Shown here: positions 8,446-17,211 of the stretch, piece after piece
How the letters are laid out: each line of letters opens with the position of its first letter
Position numbering within the stretch: position 1 is the stretch's first letter
From: Larkinella punicea
GTDB taxonomy: Bacteria > Bacteroidota > Bacteroidia > Cytophagales > Spirosomataceae
Reading direction: 5' to 3'
NCBI RefSeq assembly: GCF_003334855.1
Contig: NZ_QOWE01000009.1
Coordinates: 227,795-291,794, forward strand
Length of the DNA: 64,000 bases
Position numbers and translations under genes: made by a program
The notes under the pieces: model-generated
Told to the model about the DNA's origin: nothing
What the model saw: only the letters and a program-made list of their open reading frames with translations
The model's database searches: none

Positions 8446-10398
8446 ATGGCTCCTCTTTACCGGCTTGTTGTTTTTCTTTGTCTATTCTCTCCGGTTTTTG
8501 TCTGGGCAGACCAACCCGTCATACCCGTTTCGTCCGGTAATCAGACGCTCGTTCTCGATCACGATCTCTGGTTTGTTCAGGATACGGCCCATCGGCTGAC
8601 CATCGATCAGGTCGTGCGCCCGGAAATGGCCGCAGCGTTCCAGCCCAGTTCGTCGCCCATTCCGAATTTTGGCTACAGCAGCGGCAATCAGTTTTCACAC
8701 CCGGTCTGGGTGCGCTTCCGGCTGAAAAACACGTCCAATCAAATCCAGGCGCTGTTCTGCGAAATTGATTTCTGGGCCTTCGACGATCTACAACTGTATA
8801 TTACCGACGGTCAAAAGGTCGTTTATACCTCTCCCGTATACGGCTGGAAAACGCCCGTTACGCAGAAAATGGTTTACCACCGCAATTACTGGTTTCCGTT
8901 CACGTTGCCTGCCGGGATGGAAGTCACCTGTTACGTTCGGTCGTTCAAAAGCCGGGGCGTTCAGGTGGTCCCGATCACCATTCGGCCACAGGGAGGGCTC
9001 GATACCTTCATTCTGGGCGATTACGCGTTCTGGGGTGGTATTTTTTCGGTATTTCTGTTCGTTATCGTCATCAGTTTTTTCTTTTACCTGACCACCTTCG
9101 ACCGAATTTATGCAAAGTACATTCTCTGCGTGATCGGTCTGGCGGGCTACTTTTTCATCAACGACGGTTTTTTATACCAGTTCTATTTCGATAGCCAGTT
9201 CCGGATGCCCAACCGAAACATCTATTTCGTGTTTCCGTTGCTGCTCTTCTTCTTCCAATTGCTTTTCGTGCGGTCGTTTTTGTCGCTGGAAAAAACCCCG
9301 AGTCGCCTGTGGCATCGGGTGGCAACGGTGGCTCTGGTGGGTGGCGTCTTCTGTTTGACGTCCCTGCTGGTCGAATGGATCACCTACGTCCCCCCCCTGG
9401 TCGAACTGATGGTGATGCGGCTTTTTATCGTTTTTTACTGGCTGCCGATGCCGTTGATCTGGGCTTTCATCGTCATCAACCTCATCCGGGGGTATCGCGT
9501 GCAGGAAGCCTGGCTTTATCTGGTGGCCGTCAGTCCGTTTTATGCCCTCAATTTTCTGGTGATTCTGTGCAATCTCAAGCTGTTTCCGACCTACGCTTTT
9601 CTGGAAAGCTACGAGAATTTCGCCCTGGCGGCTTTGTTTGAAGTCATGGTGCTAACCTTTGGGCTGGCGTACCGGTATAAACTCATCCGCGACCACAACG
9701 AACGACTCAGCGAAGAACGCACCCAGCAGCAACGGCTGGCGTTTGAAGCGCACGTGCAGGGGCTTCAGCTCAGAAATGAATCCTTTCAGGAGAAAGAACG
9801 CATTGCCCGCGACTTGCACGACAACGTGGGCGCGCAATTGTCGTTCATTGTCAACAGTTTGCAGCAAATCGCGCGTCAGGCCGAAAAACAGCCGGTCGCC
9901 AACACCCGGCCCTTGTCGTCGCAGCTCCGTTCTGTCGTCGATTACACGCGCGAAGCCATCAAGATGCTCCGCGATACCATCTGGGCCATCCACCAGGAAA
10001 GTTTTACGCTGGAAGAATTTGAGGAGCGGATCAACCACTACGTCAGCCGGTATTTTCAGCAACTGGACCCGCTACAGATTACGATCCATACCGAAGGTAA
10101 ACTCGCCCAGCCGCTGACCTCGGTTCAGGCCCTGAACATGTTCCGAATCATGCAGGAAGCCTTACACAACGTAGTCAAACACGCCCACGCGACAGAGGTG
10201 ACGGTTTTGCTGCTCGCCAAACCCGACGGTTCTTTCCAACTGAGTGTCAGCGATAACGGCAACGGTTTGTCCTGGAATCAGGACGAATCGCTCGACAACC
10301 ATTACGGGTTGCAAAACATGAAAAAACGTGCTGAGGAGTTGGGCGGTCAGTTCCGGATTTACTCCGATCGTGGCACGGTGGTGGAAGTGGCGGTCTGA
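8446..10398 (+). CDS. 7TM-DISM sensor histidine kinase
   Basis: A 650-residue membrane kinase. A signal peptide (LYRLVVFLCLFSPVFVWA) precedes an extracellular 7TMR-DISM type 2 sensor domain (about residues 30-185, with the WVRFRLKN and YITDGQKVVY features of carbohydrate-like sensing domains). Seven transmembrane helices follow (about 195-400), then a coiled linker, a HisKA_3 dimerisation domain with phospho-acceptor H458 (RDLHDNVGAQLS), and an HATPase_c domain with N-box N575 and G-boxes DNGNGL and GLQNMKKRAEELGG. This is the NarL/LuxR-type kinase architecture. No response regulator lies beside it, so the partner is elsewhere. The stop is 3 bases from the convergent dehydrogenase gene. Confidence 0.9.
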   Translation: MAPLYRLVVFLCLFSPVFVWADQPVIPVSSGNQTLVLDHDLWFVQDTAHRLTIDQVVRPEMAAAFQPSSSPIPNFGYSSGNQFSHPVWVRFRLKNTSNQIQALFCEIDFWAFDDLQLYITDGQKVVYTSPVYGWKTPVTQKMVYHRNYWFPFTLPAGMEVTCYVRSFKSRGVQVVPITIRPQGGLDTFILGDYAFWGGIFSVFLFVIVISFFFYLTTFDRIYAKYILCVIGLAGYFFINDGFLYQFYFDSQFRMPNRNIYFVFPLLLFFFQLLFVRSFLSLEKTPSRLWHRVATVALVGGVFCLTSLLVEWITYVPPLVELMVMRLFIVFYWLPMPLIWAFIVINLIRGYRVQEAWLYLVAVSPFYALNFLVILCNLKLFPTYAFLESYENFALAALFEVMVLTFGLAYRYKLIRDHNERLSEERTQQQRLAFEAHVQGLQLRNESFQEKERIARDLHDNVGAQLSFIVNSLQQIARQAEKQPVANTRPLSSQLRSVVDYTREAIKMLRDTIWAIHQESFTLEEFEERINHYVSRYFQQLDPLQITIHTEGKLAQPLTSVQALNMFRIMQEALHNVVKHAHATEVTVLLLAKPDGSFQLSVSDNGNGLSWNQDESLDNHYGLQNMKKRAEELGGQFRIYSDRGTVVEVAV

Positions 10399-10401
10399 TC
10401 G

Positions 10402-11757
10402 TTATTCCATCCAGACGGTTTTGATATTCAGGAATTCTTTCATCCCGACTTCCGCCAACTCCCGGCCAAATCCCGACAATTTCACCCCGCCAAACGGCAC
10501 CCGCGGATCGGAACGCATCAGCGAATTGACAAACACCGAACCGGCCTGAATCTGCCGCGCCAGCCGGTCGGCCCGATCCAGATCCCGCGTCCAGAGCGCC
10601 GAACCCAGACCGTAATGGGATTGATTCGCGAGCTTCACCGCATCCTGTTCGTCTTTCGCTTCAACGATAACCGCCAGCGGCCCAAACGTTTCCTGATCGA
10701 AAGCCGTCATTCCCGGTTTTACTTTATCCAGCAAAATCGGTTGCACATTGCAGCCCTCCCGGTTTCCGCTATGCAGAATCCGGGCACCCTGCCGAACGGT
10801 TTCCGCACACTGGCTTTCAATCGTTTCGGCCAGATCGACCCGCGCCACTGGCCCCATGGTGGTATTTTCCAGTGTCGGGTCGCCCTGCTGAATAGTTTGA
10901 ATATGACTGAGAACGCGTTCTGTAAATTCTTTCTTAACCGATTTTTCGACGATAAACCGCTTGGCGGCAATGCAGCTTTGCCCGGCGTTCTGCATCCGCG
11001 ACTGCACGGCGGTTTGGGCGGCTTTTTCCAGATCGGCGTCGGCCAGCACAATCAGAGCGTCGCTACCGCCCAGTTCCAGCACCGATTTTTTGATCTGGCT
11101 GCCGGCAATTGACGCCACCGACATCCCCGCTTTTTCGCTGCCAGTCAACGTGACGGCTTTGACACGCGGGTCTTTCAGAACGGTTTCGACGGTTTTTGAT
11201 TCAATGAGCAACGACTGAAACGTGCCGGTCGGAAACTCGCAGGCCCGGAAGATTTCTTCAATCGCCAGCGAACAGCCGCTGACGTTGGCGGCATGTTTCA
11301 GCAAACCGACGTTGCCCGCCAGCAGCGACGGAATGGCAAACCGGAACACCTGCCAGAACGGAAAATTCCAGGGCATCACGGCCAGCACCACGCCCAGCGG
11401 TTCGTAGGCCACAAAACTCTTTTTGGCTTCTGTCTTTATCGTCAGATCGGCCAGAAACCGGGGTGCGTGTTCGATGTAGTAATCGCATCCAACGGCGCAC
11501 TTTTCAACTTCCGCCACGGCTTCCTTGAGCGTTTTGCCCATTTCAGCCGTCATTAACGCCCCATACCGCTGTTTTTCCTGGCGCAGATAAACCGCTACTT
11601 TCCGAAAATAGGCCAAACGTTCTTCCAGCGAAAGCGTCGACCAACCCGTAAAAGCGCGGTCCGCCTGTTTGATTTTCTGGTCGAGCGACTGTGCGCTCAG
11701 GGCCGGATAGGATTTTATTTTTTTCTGGGTGTAGGGGTTGACAGATGTAAAGTTCAT
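10402..11757 (-). CDS. NAD(P)-dependent aldehyde dehydrogenase, succinate-semialdehyde type
   Basis: A 451-residue aldehyde dehydrogenase that oxidises an aldehyde to the acid with NAD(P)+. Catalytic features are all present: N131 in MPWNFPFWQ (oxyanion), E228 in LELGGSD (general base) and nucleophile C262 in NAGQSC, with cofactor motif TLTGSEKAG around 203-211. The short length and the sequence around these motifs fit the succinate-semialdehyde dehydrogenase (GabD/Sad) branch; the true substrate is not provable here. The upstream marR gene is on the same strand but separated by an intrinsic terminator. Confidence 0.88.
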   Translation of the reverse strand: MNFTSVNPYTQKKIKSYPALSAQSLDQKIKQADRAFTGWSTLSLEERLAYFRKVAVYLRQEKQRYGALMTAEMGKTLKEAVAEVEKCAVGCDYYIEHAPRFLADLTIKTEAKKSFVAYEPLGVVLAVMPWNFPFWQVFRFAIPSLLAGNVGLLKHAANVSGCSLAIEEIFRACEFPTGTFQSLLIESKTVETVLKDPRVKAVTLTGSEKAGMSVASIAGSQIKKSVLELGGSDALIVLADADLEKAAQTAVQSRMQNAGQSCIAAKRFIVEKSVKKEFTERVLSHIQTIQQGDPTLENTTMGPVARVDLAETIESQCAETVRQGARILHSGNREGCNVQPILLDKVKPGMTAFDQETFGPLAVIVEAKDEQDAVKLANQSHYGLGSALWTRDLDRADRLARQIQAGSVFVNSLMRSDPRVPFGGVKLSGFGRELAEVGMKEFLNIKTVWME

Positions 11758-11781
11758 GGCCTGTGGTTTTTATTCCTTAGC

Positions 11782-11815
11782 AAAAAAATACCCTAACCGA
11801 CTGACCAGTTAGGGT
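11782..11815 (-). terminator. Intrinsic terminator of the marR gene
   Basis: On the minus strand a hairpin with arms at 11808-11815 and 11790-11797 (ACCCTAAC/GTTAGGGT) is followed by a run of seven T (plus-strand A-tract 11782-11788). It separates marR from the dehydrogenase gene. Confidence 0.8.
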
Positions 11816-11835
11816 GAAAATTTCAGCAGCAATCC

Positions 11836-12354
11836 TTATTGCACGCAGTGAATACCCGATAAGGGGCCGGTATCTTTTTCGATTTCCCGCACCAGCATCA
11901 CCATTGTATCGATCATCTGCTCAACCCGTTCGCGACCAGCAATGGCCTGGAATTTCTCCCGAATCTCCTCCATGCAGTTGAAAACCGCTACCATCAACTG
12001 CTTGCCGCGTTCGTTGATAAAAATCTGACTGGAACGCGAATCGCGCTCGTTTTTCACCGTATAAATATAGCCGTCGTCTTCCAGCAATTTGACGACCTTG
12101 CTCATCGCCTGTTTGGTAACGCCCGCCCGTCTCGCCAGCTCGTTGTTCGTAATGCCATCCTCCTCCAGATTGGCCAGAAAGGCAATATAACTCGCTTTAA
12201 AATCCGGAAAGCCCAGTTCGGGAAGCCGTTGCTCGACATACCGGCCTAAAAACCGCTTCATTTTCGACATGACACGGCCTAACGTCCGCTCACGCACTTT
12301 ATAAAAAAACTGAAAATCAAACGGTTTTTCAACCGCCACCGCTTCGGTATTCAT
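11836..12354 (-). CDS. MarR family transcriptional repressor of the efflux operon
   Basis: A 172-residue MarR-type winged-helix protein. The recognition helix region ITNNELARRAGVTKQAMSKV (about residues 75-95) is followed by the wing (DGYIYTVKNERDSRSSQIFI) and a C-terminal dimerisation helix. MarR proteins repress neighbouring drug-efflux or stress genes and are released by small ligands. It is transcribed divergently from an EmrAB-TolC-like operon. The 232-base gap holds two matching palindromes bracketing the efflux promoter, which makes that operon its likely target. The inducing ligand is unknown. Confidence 0.88.
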   Translation of the reverse strand: MNTEAVAVEKPFDFQFFYKVRERTLGRVMSKMKRFLGRYVEQRLPELGFPDFKASYIAFLANLEEDGITNNELARRAGVTKQAMSKVVKLLEDDGYIYTVKNERDSRSSQIFINERGKQLMVAVFNCMEEIREKFQAIAGRERVEQMIDTMVMLVREIEKDTGPLSGIHCVQ

Positions 12355-12487
12355 ACGTCTTCCTTTGCGTCGTTACAGAGCCGACAAGTTACAAACTTTT
12401 CACAAGGTGAGTAGCATCTACTGCGTAAACGGTCGTTGGCCTGCCCCAATGCCTGCTATTAAAATCCTGTTAAAGTGCGGAAACAAC

Positions 12488-12506
12488 TAGTCAATTAAGT
12501 TGACTA
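12488..12506. promoter_or_regulatory. Putative MarR operator 1
   Basis: TAGTCAATTAAGTTGACTA has 7-bp perfect inverted arms around a 5-base centre. It overlaps the -33 element of the efflux operon, so bound repressor would block RNA polymerase. Confidence 0.7.
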
Positions 12507-12530
12507 CTCTCAAAACTTCTTCTACTTTTG
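12500..12530 (+). promoter_or_regulatory. Predicted promoter of the efflux operon
   Basis: TTG at 12500-12502 (inside operator 1), a 20-base spacer, and TACTTTTG at 12523-12530 matching TAnnTTTG. The ATG of the first gene is 57 bases beyond the -7 box. Confidence 0.65.
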
Positions 12531-12538
12531 CCCAAAAG

Positions 12539-12557
12539 TAGTCAACTTGGTTTACTA
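12539..12557. promoter_or_regulatory. Putative MarR operator 2
   Basis: TAGTCAACTTGGTTTACTA is a second copy of the operator sequence with one mismatch between its arms. It lies just downstream of the expected transcription start. Its centre is 51 bp from that of operator 1, close to five helical turns, so both could be bound on one face. Confidence 0.65.
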
Positions 12558-12586
12558 AAACAAGATTCGTATAACTTTTCCTAAAA

Positions 12587-13672
12587 ATGGCAACAGAACA
12601 AACCACACCCGTGAAAAAGTATCTCCCCCGTCTGCTCGTGCTGGTCGTTGTGGTGGCGGCTGCTTTTTACGGTTTTCAATCGTATCGCTACAATCAACAG
12701 TACGAAACAACCGATAACGCCCAAATTGAGGGCAACACGGCCCCGGTTCTGGCGCGGGTTGCCGGGTATGTGCAACAGGTTGGCATCGAAGATTATGCGG
12801 CCGTCCGGCGCGGTCAGGAACTGATCACCGTTGATCCGCAGGAATATGAAGTGGCGCTGCAACAGGCCGAGGCCGATTACCAGCAAACACTGGCCGATAT
12901 TCAAACCGCCCGGGCGGATCTGCAAAATGCGCAGGCCAGTTTCCGCAATGTGCAGCAAAATCTGAAAGTCACCCAGTCGAATGCCAATGTGCAACAATTA
13001 CGGGTCTCGAAAGCGGCCAACGACCTCAAACGCGACGAAAATCTGTACAAAGGCCAGTCGCTGACGCAAAAGCAACTGGATGACAGCCGCAACAACTCCG
13101 AGGTTCAGGCTCGGCAGTTCGACGCCAATGTGCAGCAGATCGGGCTGGCCAAAACCTCCGAAGCCGTGGCCCAGGCCAACATTGCGAAGGCCCAGGCCAA
13201 CATTCTGAAAGCGCAGGCGCTGCTGAAAGTGAAACAGGCCGCCATCGACAACGCCAAACTGCGGTTGGGTTACGCCAAAATAACCGCTCCCATCGCCGGC
13301 AAAATCGGTAAGAAAAACGTGGTGGTCGGCCAGTATGTGCAACCCGGCCAGAACCTGTTCACCATCGTGAACGACTCGACGTTCTGGGTGGTGGCCAACT
13401 TTAAGGAAACGCAACTGCAACACATGCGCGTCGGGCAACCGGTCGATGTGAAAATCGATGCGTACCCGGATCTGGAAGTTAAAGGCAAGATCGTTTCGCT
13501 CTCGGAAGCGACCGGGGCCAAATTTGCCCTGCTGCCCGCCGACAATGCCTCCGGCAACTTTGTGAAGGTAACCCAACGGGTTCCGGTGAAAATTGAAATC
13601 GAAAATCCGGCGAAATACAAAGAACTGCTGCGGGCGGGTTTGAGTACGGACGTAGCCGTGAAAGTGCAGTAA
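12587..13672 (+). CDS. HlyD/EmrA-family periplasmic adaptor
   Basis: A 361-residue membrane fusion protein of a tripartite efflux pump. It has an N-terminal signal anchor (LPRLLVLVVVVAAAFYGF, about residues 13-30), a split biotinyl-lipoyl domain (starting TTDNAQIEGNTAPVLARVAG), a long alpha-helical coiled-coil hairpin (about 85-210, rich in Q/A/N) and a beta-barrel (KENV..FTIVNDSTFWVVANFKE). This is the EmrA layout, joining the inner-membrane transporter to the outer-membrane channel. Its stop is one base before the ATG of the MFS gene. The first gene of the MarR-controlled operon. Confidence 0.9.
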   Translation: MATEQTTPVKKYLPRLLVLVVVVAAAFYGFQSYRYNQQYETTDNAQIEGNTAPVLARVAGYVQQVGIEDYAAVRRGQELITVDPQEYEVALQQAEADYQQTLADIQTARADLQNAQASFRNVQQNLKVTQSNANVQQLRVSKAANDLKRDENLYKGQSLTQKQLDDSRNNSEVQARQFDANVQQIGLAKTSEAVAQANIAKAQANILKAQALLKVKQAAIDNAKLRLGYAKITAPIAGKIGKKNVVVGQYVQPGQNLFTIVNDSTFWVVANFKETQLQHMRVGQPVDVKIDAYPDLEVKGKIVSLSEATGAKFALLPADNASGNFVKVTQRVPVKIEIENPAKYKELLRAGLSTDVAVKVQ

Positions 13673-13673
13673 G

Positions 13674-15248
13674 ATGGCATCAGCAGGATTCAAAAAGTGG
13701 ATTATCGTCATCACAACCGTGTCGGCAGCCATTCTGGAGCTAATCGACACGTCGATTGTCAACGTCGGGATCACCCAGATGGCGGGCAATCTCGGCGTTA
13801 CGATTGAAGACATTTCATGGGTCGTCACGGCCTACGCGATTGCCAACGTGATCATCATTCCGATGACCGGTTTTCTCCAGAACTATTTTGGCCGGAAAAC
13901 CTACTACATCGGTTCCATCATTCTCTTTACGATTGCGTCCTATTTCTGCGGCATTGCCGACAATCTATGGACGCTGGTGGCTTTCCGTTTTTTGCAGGGA
14001 ATCGGCGGGGGCGCGTTGCTCTCGACCTCGCAGGGCATCATGTACGATGCGTTTCCGCCCTCGCAGCGCGCCATTGCCTCGGCCCTTTTCGGGATGGGCA
14101 TCGTGATGGGTCCGACCCTCGGACCCACCCTGGGTGGCTACATCATCGACAATTACCACTGGAGCTGGATGTTTTTCATCAACGTTCCGATCGGGATTCT
14201 GGCGGTTTTTCTGTGCTCGACCTTTATTGACAAACAGCCGTCCGAATACAGCATCGATCGCAGTACGATCAAGATCGATCAGATCGGGATTCTGTTGCTG
14301 GCCGTGGGCGTCGGGAGTTTGCAGTATGTGCTGGAACGGGGCGAAGCAGATGACTGGTTCGACGACCGCGCCATTCTGTACCTGACCATCGTAGCCGCCA
14401 TTTCCATTCCGTTGTTTCTGTGGTGGGAATTGAAAACCAAGAGTCCGGTGATGGATTTGCGGGTGGTGAAAAACCGCAATCTGGCCGTCGGTTCGGTGCT
14501 GGTGTTCATCATCGGCTACGGCTTGTTCACCTCGATTCTGCTGTTTCCATTGTTTGCCCAGCGGATTGTCGGGTATACGGCGACCAAAACCGGGAACATC
14601 CTGATTCCGGGCGGGGCGGTGGCGTTGATCATGTTTCCGGTGGTCGGGCGGTCGATGGCGGCTGGTGTTTCTCCGCGCATTTTCGCCATTCTCGGCTATC
14701 TGGCGTTCATTTTGTTCTGCTACATGATGTCGAACCTCAACGCCGACGCCAGCGAGCGCGATTTTACGTGGGCGTTGCTGGTGCGCGGGGCCGGTTTAGC
14801 GATGATCAATGCGCCATTGATCAACCAGTCGATTTCAACCTTAAAACCGTCTGAACTGCCGACCGGTATTGCGTTTACCAACATGGTGAGGCAATTGGGC
14901 GGAGCATTCGGGGTCGCGATCACTAATACGTACATCGCTCAGCGCAGTGCGGTTCACCGCAACGATCTGGTTTCGAACCTGCAACCCGGTGATGCGTTGA
15001 CCACCGACCGGTTGAATGCGATGGCCCAGAGCCTGGCGTCCCGGGGTGTCAATGCGTTCGACTCCGTTACGGCCGCCTATCGAAACATGGATGCTTTGAT
15101 TTCCAAACAGGCCCTGATGATTTCGTATCTGGACACGTTCCGACTCGCCGGGCTCTTTTTTGTGGTGACCCTGCCGCTGCTCTTTCTGATGCAGAACAAA
15201 AAAATGGACCCCGCAGCCGCCAAAGCCGCAGCCGATGCCGCCCACTAA
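13674..15248 (+). CDS. DHA2-family MFS drug:proton antiporter (EmrB-like)
   Basis: A 524-residue major facilitator with about 14 transmembrane helices, typical of the DHA2 (14-TMS) group. Motif C-like GIVMGPTLGPTLGGYIIDN sits in helix 5, and motif A-like residues follow helix 2 (GFLQNYFGRKTYYIGS). It exports hydrophobic compounds by proton antiport. Paired with the preceding adaptor and the following TolC-type channel it forms a complete tripartite pump. Translation is tightly coupled to the adaptor gene (1-base gap). Substrate is not predictable. Confidence 0.92.
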   Translation: MASAGFKKWIIVITTVSAAILELIDTSIVNVGITQMAGNLGVTIEDISWVVTAYAIANVIIIPMTGFLQNYFGRKTYYIGSIILFTIASYFCGIADNLWTLVAFRFLQGIGGGALLSTSQGIMYDAFPPSQRAIASALFGMGIVMGPTLGPTLGGYIIDNYHWSWMFFINVPIGILAVFLCSTFIDKQPSEYSIDRSTIKIDQIGILLLAVGVGSLQYVLERGEADDWFDDRAILYLTIVAAISIPLFLWWELKTKSPVMDLRVVKNRNLAVGSVLVFIIGYGLFTSILLFPLFAQRIVGYTATKTGNILIPGGAVALIMFPVVGRSMAAGVSPRIFAILGYLAFILFCYMMSNLNADASERDFTWALLVRGAGLAMINAPLINQSISTLKPSELPTGIAFTNMVRQLGGAFGVAITNTYIAQRSAVHRNDLVSNLQPGDALTTDRLNAMAQSLASRGVNAFDSVTAAYRNMDALISKQALMISYLDTFRLAGLFFVVTLPLLFLMQNKKMDPAAAKAAADAAH

Positions 15249-15264
15249 ACATCTCACCCCCAAT

Positions 15265-15341
15265 CGAAATGCCCCCAACCCCCTAAAGGGGGCTAAAACC
15301 TCTGTTTTGAAAGCCCCCTTTAGGGGGTTGGGGGCATTTCG
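15265..15341. repeat. CCCCTAAA-type inverted repeat, copy 1
   Basis: Perfect 30-bp arms (15265-15294 and 15312-15341) around a 17-base loop, with a CCCCCTAAAGGGGG core nested in each arm. It lies inside the efflux operon between the transporter and the channel gene. Its arms belong to the same family as 32237, 47434, 56907 and 61983, but it lacks their conserved ACTTGGAC centre. In mRNA it could lower expression of the distal channel gene or stabilise the upstream message. Confidence 0.85.
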
Positions 15342-15387
15342 AAATCTGTTAGAACCTAATTTTCAGGTAGTTGCTCACACTAATAAA

Positions 15388-16686
15388 ATGAAAAAATTAA
15401 GCCTATTTATATTTACCGCCTTGATCACAAACCTTGTACAGGCCCAGTCGATTCCGGACGACTTGCGGGGGCTTATCAATCAGGCCAATACCAACTATCC
15501 GCGTCTGAAAGAGCAGCAGCAACAGCTTCGGGCGGGCGAAGTACACGTAGCCATTGCCCGCTCGGCCTACCAGCCCAACATTACCGGTAACGGTATTTAC
15601 CAGTACGTTACGCCCGTCGCGAAGGCCACCTTGCCGGTTAACGGTCAGGATGCTACGATTCAATTTCAGCCCAACCACAACGTCAATGCGAACATTGGCA
15701 TCGGGCAGACCCTGTATGACTTTGGCCGAACGGACGCCAGCATTAAACAGGCCGTCGATCAGGTGCAGTTGCTGCGCCGAAATCTGGAACTGACCCGGCA
15801 AAACCTCAGCTATCAGGTGGCTGCGGTTTATTACGGCATCGGTTTTCTGGAAAAGAGTCTGGTAGTGCAGGATTCGGTCATTACCGTGGCGCAGGGCAAC
15901 ATCCGGATTTTTACAAACCGCCTGCAAAACGGTGAAGCGTTGCAGTATGATTTGCTGACGCAGCAGGTTCGGTTGAAATCCGCCCAGAATCGAAAAATTG
16001 ATCTGCAAAACAATCTGGAGCGGCAACGGGCGTTATTGACGTATCTGACCGGCGATCCAAATCCGGCCATCAGCCCTGCTGCCGCTCAGTTCGATGCGCA
16101 GGTTCAGCCATTCACACTGGAAGGAAGCCTGCAAACGGCTCAATCAACAAATAAAGAAGTACAACTAGCGCAAGACCGGGTACGGGCGGCTCAAACCGAT
16201 GTATTGGCCAACGACCGCAGTGGACGGCCTAACCTGAGTTTTAACGGTTCAGCGGGGTACAAAAACGGGTATTTACCGGAAATTGGCGCGCTGAGGTTTA
16301 ACGTAGCGGCCGGAGTCAATTTGACGGTACCGATTTATTCCGGCAAACGATACAGTCTGCAAAACCAGGCCGCCCGTCTGAATCTGGACGCCAGCCGGTA
16401 CGCCGTAGAGAATGCCAACGCCCAGTTGCGGCAGAGTCTGGAGCAGTTGAACGCCGACATTCGGAGTAATCAGCAACGGTTACAGAACCTGGAAACGCAG
16501 GTGTTACAGGCCCGGAAAGCGCTGGAAATTGCCCAGATCCGGTTAACCTCCGGCGTCATTACACCCGTTGAGTTGCAGAGCGCGGAAACCGGTGTGGAAG
16601 AAGCGGAACTGGCCCGATTGAACTATCAGTACCAACTCGTACTCAATCATTTGGAGTACAAACGATTGCTGGGCGAAAATTTATAG
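15388..16686 (+). CDS. TolC-family outer-membrane efflux channel
   Basis: A 432-residue outer-membrane factor starting at ATG 15388 with a signal peptide (KLSLFIFTALITNLVQAQ). Two long repeated helical regions rich in Gln, Ala and Asn alternate with beta segments (NVNANIGIGQTLYDFGRTDA near residue 105, VAAGVNLTVPIYSGKRYSLQ near 310). This is the duplicated OEP/TolC fold that forms the trimeric barrel and periplasmic tunnel. The upstream open frame includes the palindromic element and is not used. It is the last gene of the pump operon. Confidence 0.9.
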   Translation: MKKLSLFIFTALITNLVQAQSIPDDLRGLINQANTNYPRLKEQQQQLRAGEVHVAIARSAYQPNITGNGIYQYVTPVAKATLPVNGQDATIQFQPNHNVNANIGIGQTLYDFGRTDASIKQAVDQVQLLRRNLELTRQNLSYQVAAVYYGIGFLEKSLVVQDSVITVAQGNIRIFTNRLQNGEALQYDLLTQQVRLKSAQNRKIDLQNNLERQRALLTYLTGDPNPAISPAAAQFDAQVQPFTLEGSLQTAQSTNKEVQLAQDRVRAAQTDVLANDRSGRPNLSFNGSAGYKNGYLPEIGALRFNVAAGVNLTVPIYSGKRYSLQNQAARLNLDASRYAVENANAQLRQSLEQLNADIRSNQQRLQNLETQVLQARKALEIAQIRLTSGVITPVELQSAETGVEEAELARLNYQYQLVLNHLEYKRLLGENL

Positions 16687-16833
16687 GTACCGGAAACGAA
16701 AAGTTGATTGTCTGGCAAACTAAAAAAGAAAACAGACGGTTCTTTCAACGTGGCCACGTACACAAATAGCCGCTCTCACACACCAGCAGATGCTCGTCTG
16801 CACGACTAGACAACCTGAAAACAGTTTACGACT

Positions 16834-17073
16834 ATGAAAGATCGCGTAACCAACATCCTCAAGAACTTCGGCATCAAGGAATCGGCCATTCATCCTACCG
16901 TTCACTTTACGCGCGACCTGGGCCTCGACAGCCTGGACACGGTCGATTTGATCATGCAGTTGGAACAGGAATTCGGCGTTCGGATTCCCGATGAAGATTA
17001 CTCAAAACTGACTACCTTTCAGGGCGTTGTAGACTATTTGCAGACGGAGCAACACGTTGCCATGCAGGACTAA
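16834..17073 (+). CDS. Acyl carrier protein
   Basis: A 79-residue acidic four-helix protein. The phosphopantetheine attachment site is S33 in LGLDSLDTVDL. Carries acyl chains in fatty-acid or specialised lipid synthesis after 4'-phosphopantetheinylation. It stands alone with its own terminator and no fabF, fabD or fabG neighbour, and it has a His-containing N-terminal part (AIHPTVHFTRD) unlike a typical housekeeping AcpP. It may therefore be a second, specialised ACP rather than the primary one; this is inference. Confidence 0.88.
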   Translation: MKDRVTNILKNFGIKESAIHPTVHFTRDLGLDSLDTVDLIMQLEQEFGVRIPDEDYSKLTTFQGVVDYLQTEQHVAMQD

Positions 17074-17095
17074 GCAAAACTAAAGATAGAATACG

Positions 17096-17145
17096 AAAAG
17101 AGCCGACGTGCGATTCCGGAAGGATATGCACGTCGGCTCTTTTTT
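17096..17145 (+). terminator. Intrinsic terminator of the acyl carrier protein gene
   Basis: A long perfect stem: arm 17096-17111 pairs with 17128-17143 (core AGAGCCGACGTGC with GCACGTCGGCTCT) around a 16-base loop, followed by a T run. Confidence 0.88.
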
Positions 17146-17211
17146 TGGACTACACTTCCATACTCACCAGCGCACTTCTACGCTTATCAGAATAGCGCGA
17201 AATCGATCTTT

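Noticed and set aside
8422..8448. Earlier TTG start for the sensor kinase
   Set aside because: The TTG is part of the TATATTTG -7 box, so it should not be in the transcript; ATG 8446 also gives a proper signal peptide.
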